Source: Rhodanobacter sp. | GTDB taxonomy: Bacteria > Pseudomonadota > Gammaproteobacteria > Xanthomonadales > Rhodanobacteraceae | DNA: 33,257 bases | Reading direction: 5' to 3' | NCBI GenBank assembly: GCA_022730295.1 | Contig: DZCM01000019.1 | Coordinates: 1 to 33,257, forward strand | Shown here: positions 32,280-33,257 of the stretch, one piece after another | How the letters are laid out: every line of letters starts with the position of its first letter | Position numbering within the stretch: position 1 is the stretch's first letter | Program-made: the position numbers and the translations under genes | Notes under the pieces: generated by a model | Told to the model about the DNA's origin: nothing | Databases searched by the model: none | What the model saw: only the letters and a program-made list of their open reading frames with translations

Positions 32280-33257
32280 ATGCCCATGCAAGACACCGAC
32301 ATGCCGACCGAAAATCCCGAAACCATGACTGCCACCGTTGAGCTGCCCGCGTTGCCGCTGCGTGACGTGGTGGTGTATCCGCACATGGTGATTCCGCTGT
32401 TCGTCGGCCGCGAGAAGTCGATGAAGGCGCTGGAAACCGCTATGGAAGGCGATCGCCGCGTGATGCTGGTTGCGCAACTGCAGCCCGAAACGGATGACCC
32501 CGGCGAGGCCGATCTGCACCAGGTCGGGTGTGTCGGAACCTTGCTGCAGTTGATCAAGCTGCCGGACGGTACGGTCAAGGTGCTGGTGGAAGGTCAGTCG
32601 CGGGCGCGGATGCTCGGTTGTGTCGAGATCGACGGCATGTTGCGCGCCAGCGTGGCCAGCGTGGATCCGGTGTACGACCGCCCGGCCGCTGAGCTGGAAA
32701 CCGCGGCACGCATGCTGGTGGGCCTGTTCGAGCAACTGGTGCGGCAAAGCCGCAAGTTGCCGCCGGAAGTGCTCACGGGCTTGTCCGGCATCGATGACCT
32801 GTCGCGCCTCGCCGATTCGGTCGCCGCGCATTTGTCCGTACGCCTGTCGGACAAGCAGAAGGTGCTGGACACCATCGCGGTCGGTGCGCGCACGGAAATG
32901 CTGATCGGCCTGGTCGAAAGTGAACTCGACCTTCAACAGGTCGAGAAGCGCATCCGCGGACGCATCAAGACGCAGATGGAAAAGAGCCAGCGCGAGTATT
33001 ACCTCAACGAACAGATGAAGGCGATCCAGAAGGAACTGGGCGACATCGAGGAGGGCGGCAACGAGATCGACGCGCTGGCCAAGAAGATTGCCGGCGCGGG
33101 CATGCCCAAGCCGGTGCTGGCCAAGGCCAAGGCCGAGTTCAACAAGTTGAAGCAGATGCCGCCGATGTCGGCGGAAGCCACCGTGGTGCGCAATTACCTC
33201 GACTGGCTGACCGGCGTGCCGTGGAAGAAGCGCAGCAAGGTGCGCAAGGACCTGCGC
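32280..33257 (+). CDS. lon: ATP-dependent protease Lon (3' part outside window)
   Basis: The first 326 residues of Lon, the AAA+ protease that degrades misfolded and regulatory proteins in the cytoplasm. The N-terminal substrate-binding LON domain is evident (LPALPLRDVVVYPHMVIPLF, then VGREKSMKAL), followed by the helical region with EKRIRGRIKTQMEKSQREYY and LNEQMKAIQKELG, which leads to the AAA+ module beyond the window edge. Four in-frame ATG codons (32280, 32286, 32301, 32325) could serve as start; none has a strong ribosome site, and conservation begins only just after the last one. A sigma-32-like promoter lies upstream. Confidence 0.95.
   Translation, partial: MPMQDTDMPTENPETMTATVELPALPLRDVVVYPHMVIPLFVGREKSMKALETAMEGDRRVMLVAQLQPETDDPGEADLHQVGCVGTLLQLIKLPDGTVKVLVEGQSRARMLGCVEIDGMLRASVASVDPVYDRPAAELETAARMLVGLFEQLVRQSRKLPPEVLTGLSGIDDLSRLADSVAAHLSVRLSDKQKVLDTIAVGARTEMLIGLVESELDLQQVEKRIRGRIKTQMEKSQREYYLNEQMKAIQKELGDIEEGGNEIDALAKKIAGAGMPKPVLAKAKAEFNKLKQMPPMSAEATVVRNYLDWLTGVPWKKRSKVRKDLR

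Noticed and set aside
31362-32936. A 524-codon minus-strand open frame
   Set aside because: It covers the HxlR gene, the lon promoter and the start of lon in antisense and has no domain signature.

Overview
The window is high-GC, gene-dense chromosomal DNA of a gammaproteobacterium, most likely of the Lysobacterales (Xanthomonadales; Xanthomonas/Rhodanobacter-like). This is inferred from gene content: a ~1650-residue NAD-glutamate dehydrogenase, a 691-residue FimX-type protein with degenerate c-di-GMP domains, a short NAD kinase, a zinc-site-less DksA with a very long lysine-rich N-terminus, and ubiG followed by a MupP/Gph-type phosphatase. Most genes are housekeeping. No tRNA, rRNA, CRISPR array, insertion sequence or prophage is visible.

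Layout. 1-3198: a trypsin-like protease cut by the window edge (-), a YpjD/CcsA-like membrane protein (-), and a secreted DUF3887-alpha/beta hydrolase (+). 3215-3315: a composite palindromic repeat. 3373-6809: ffh, then the operon rpsP-rimM-trmD-rplS with a visible promoter and a strong terminator. 6890-11510 (-): the C-terminal relic of an ATP-grasp gene behind a two-gene RND efflux operon. 11741-16687: NAD-glutamate dehydrogenase. 16688-17088: a gene-free stretch with two more copies of the palindromic repeat. 17089-17880: nadK. 17930-21140 (-): fimX and epmB. 21249-21815: efp, divergent from epmB. 22013-26669: mtaD, then ubiG, gph/mupP, a squalene/phytoene-synthase-like gene and folE2; the last four overlap. 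26810-28592 (-): pyrC and yidD, separated by a cluster of five hairpins. 28712-29719: dksA. 29892-32120: a cupin and a methyltransferase gene (-) divergent from an HxlR regulator (+). 32280 to the end: the start of lon behind a heat-shock-like promoter.

Functional groups: protein export and translation (ffh, rpsP, rimM, trmD, rplS; EpmB modifying EF-P), drug efflux, glutamate catabolism, NADP supply, type IV pilus control, purine, quinone, cell-wall and pterin metabolism, pyrimidine synthesis, stringent-type transcription control and proteolysis.

No clearly novel multi-gene system is visible. The least explained items are the composite palindromic repeat family, the hairpin cluster upstream of pyrC, the histone-H1-like tail on DksA, the synthase-like protein without Asp-rich motifs, the ATP-grasp relic, and the small HxlR/methyltransferase/cupin cassette.
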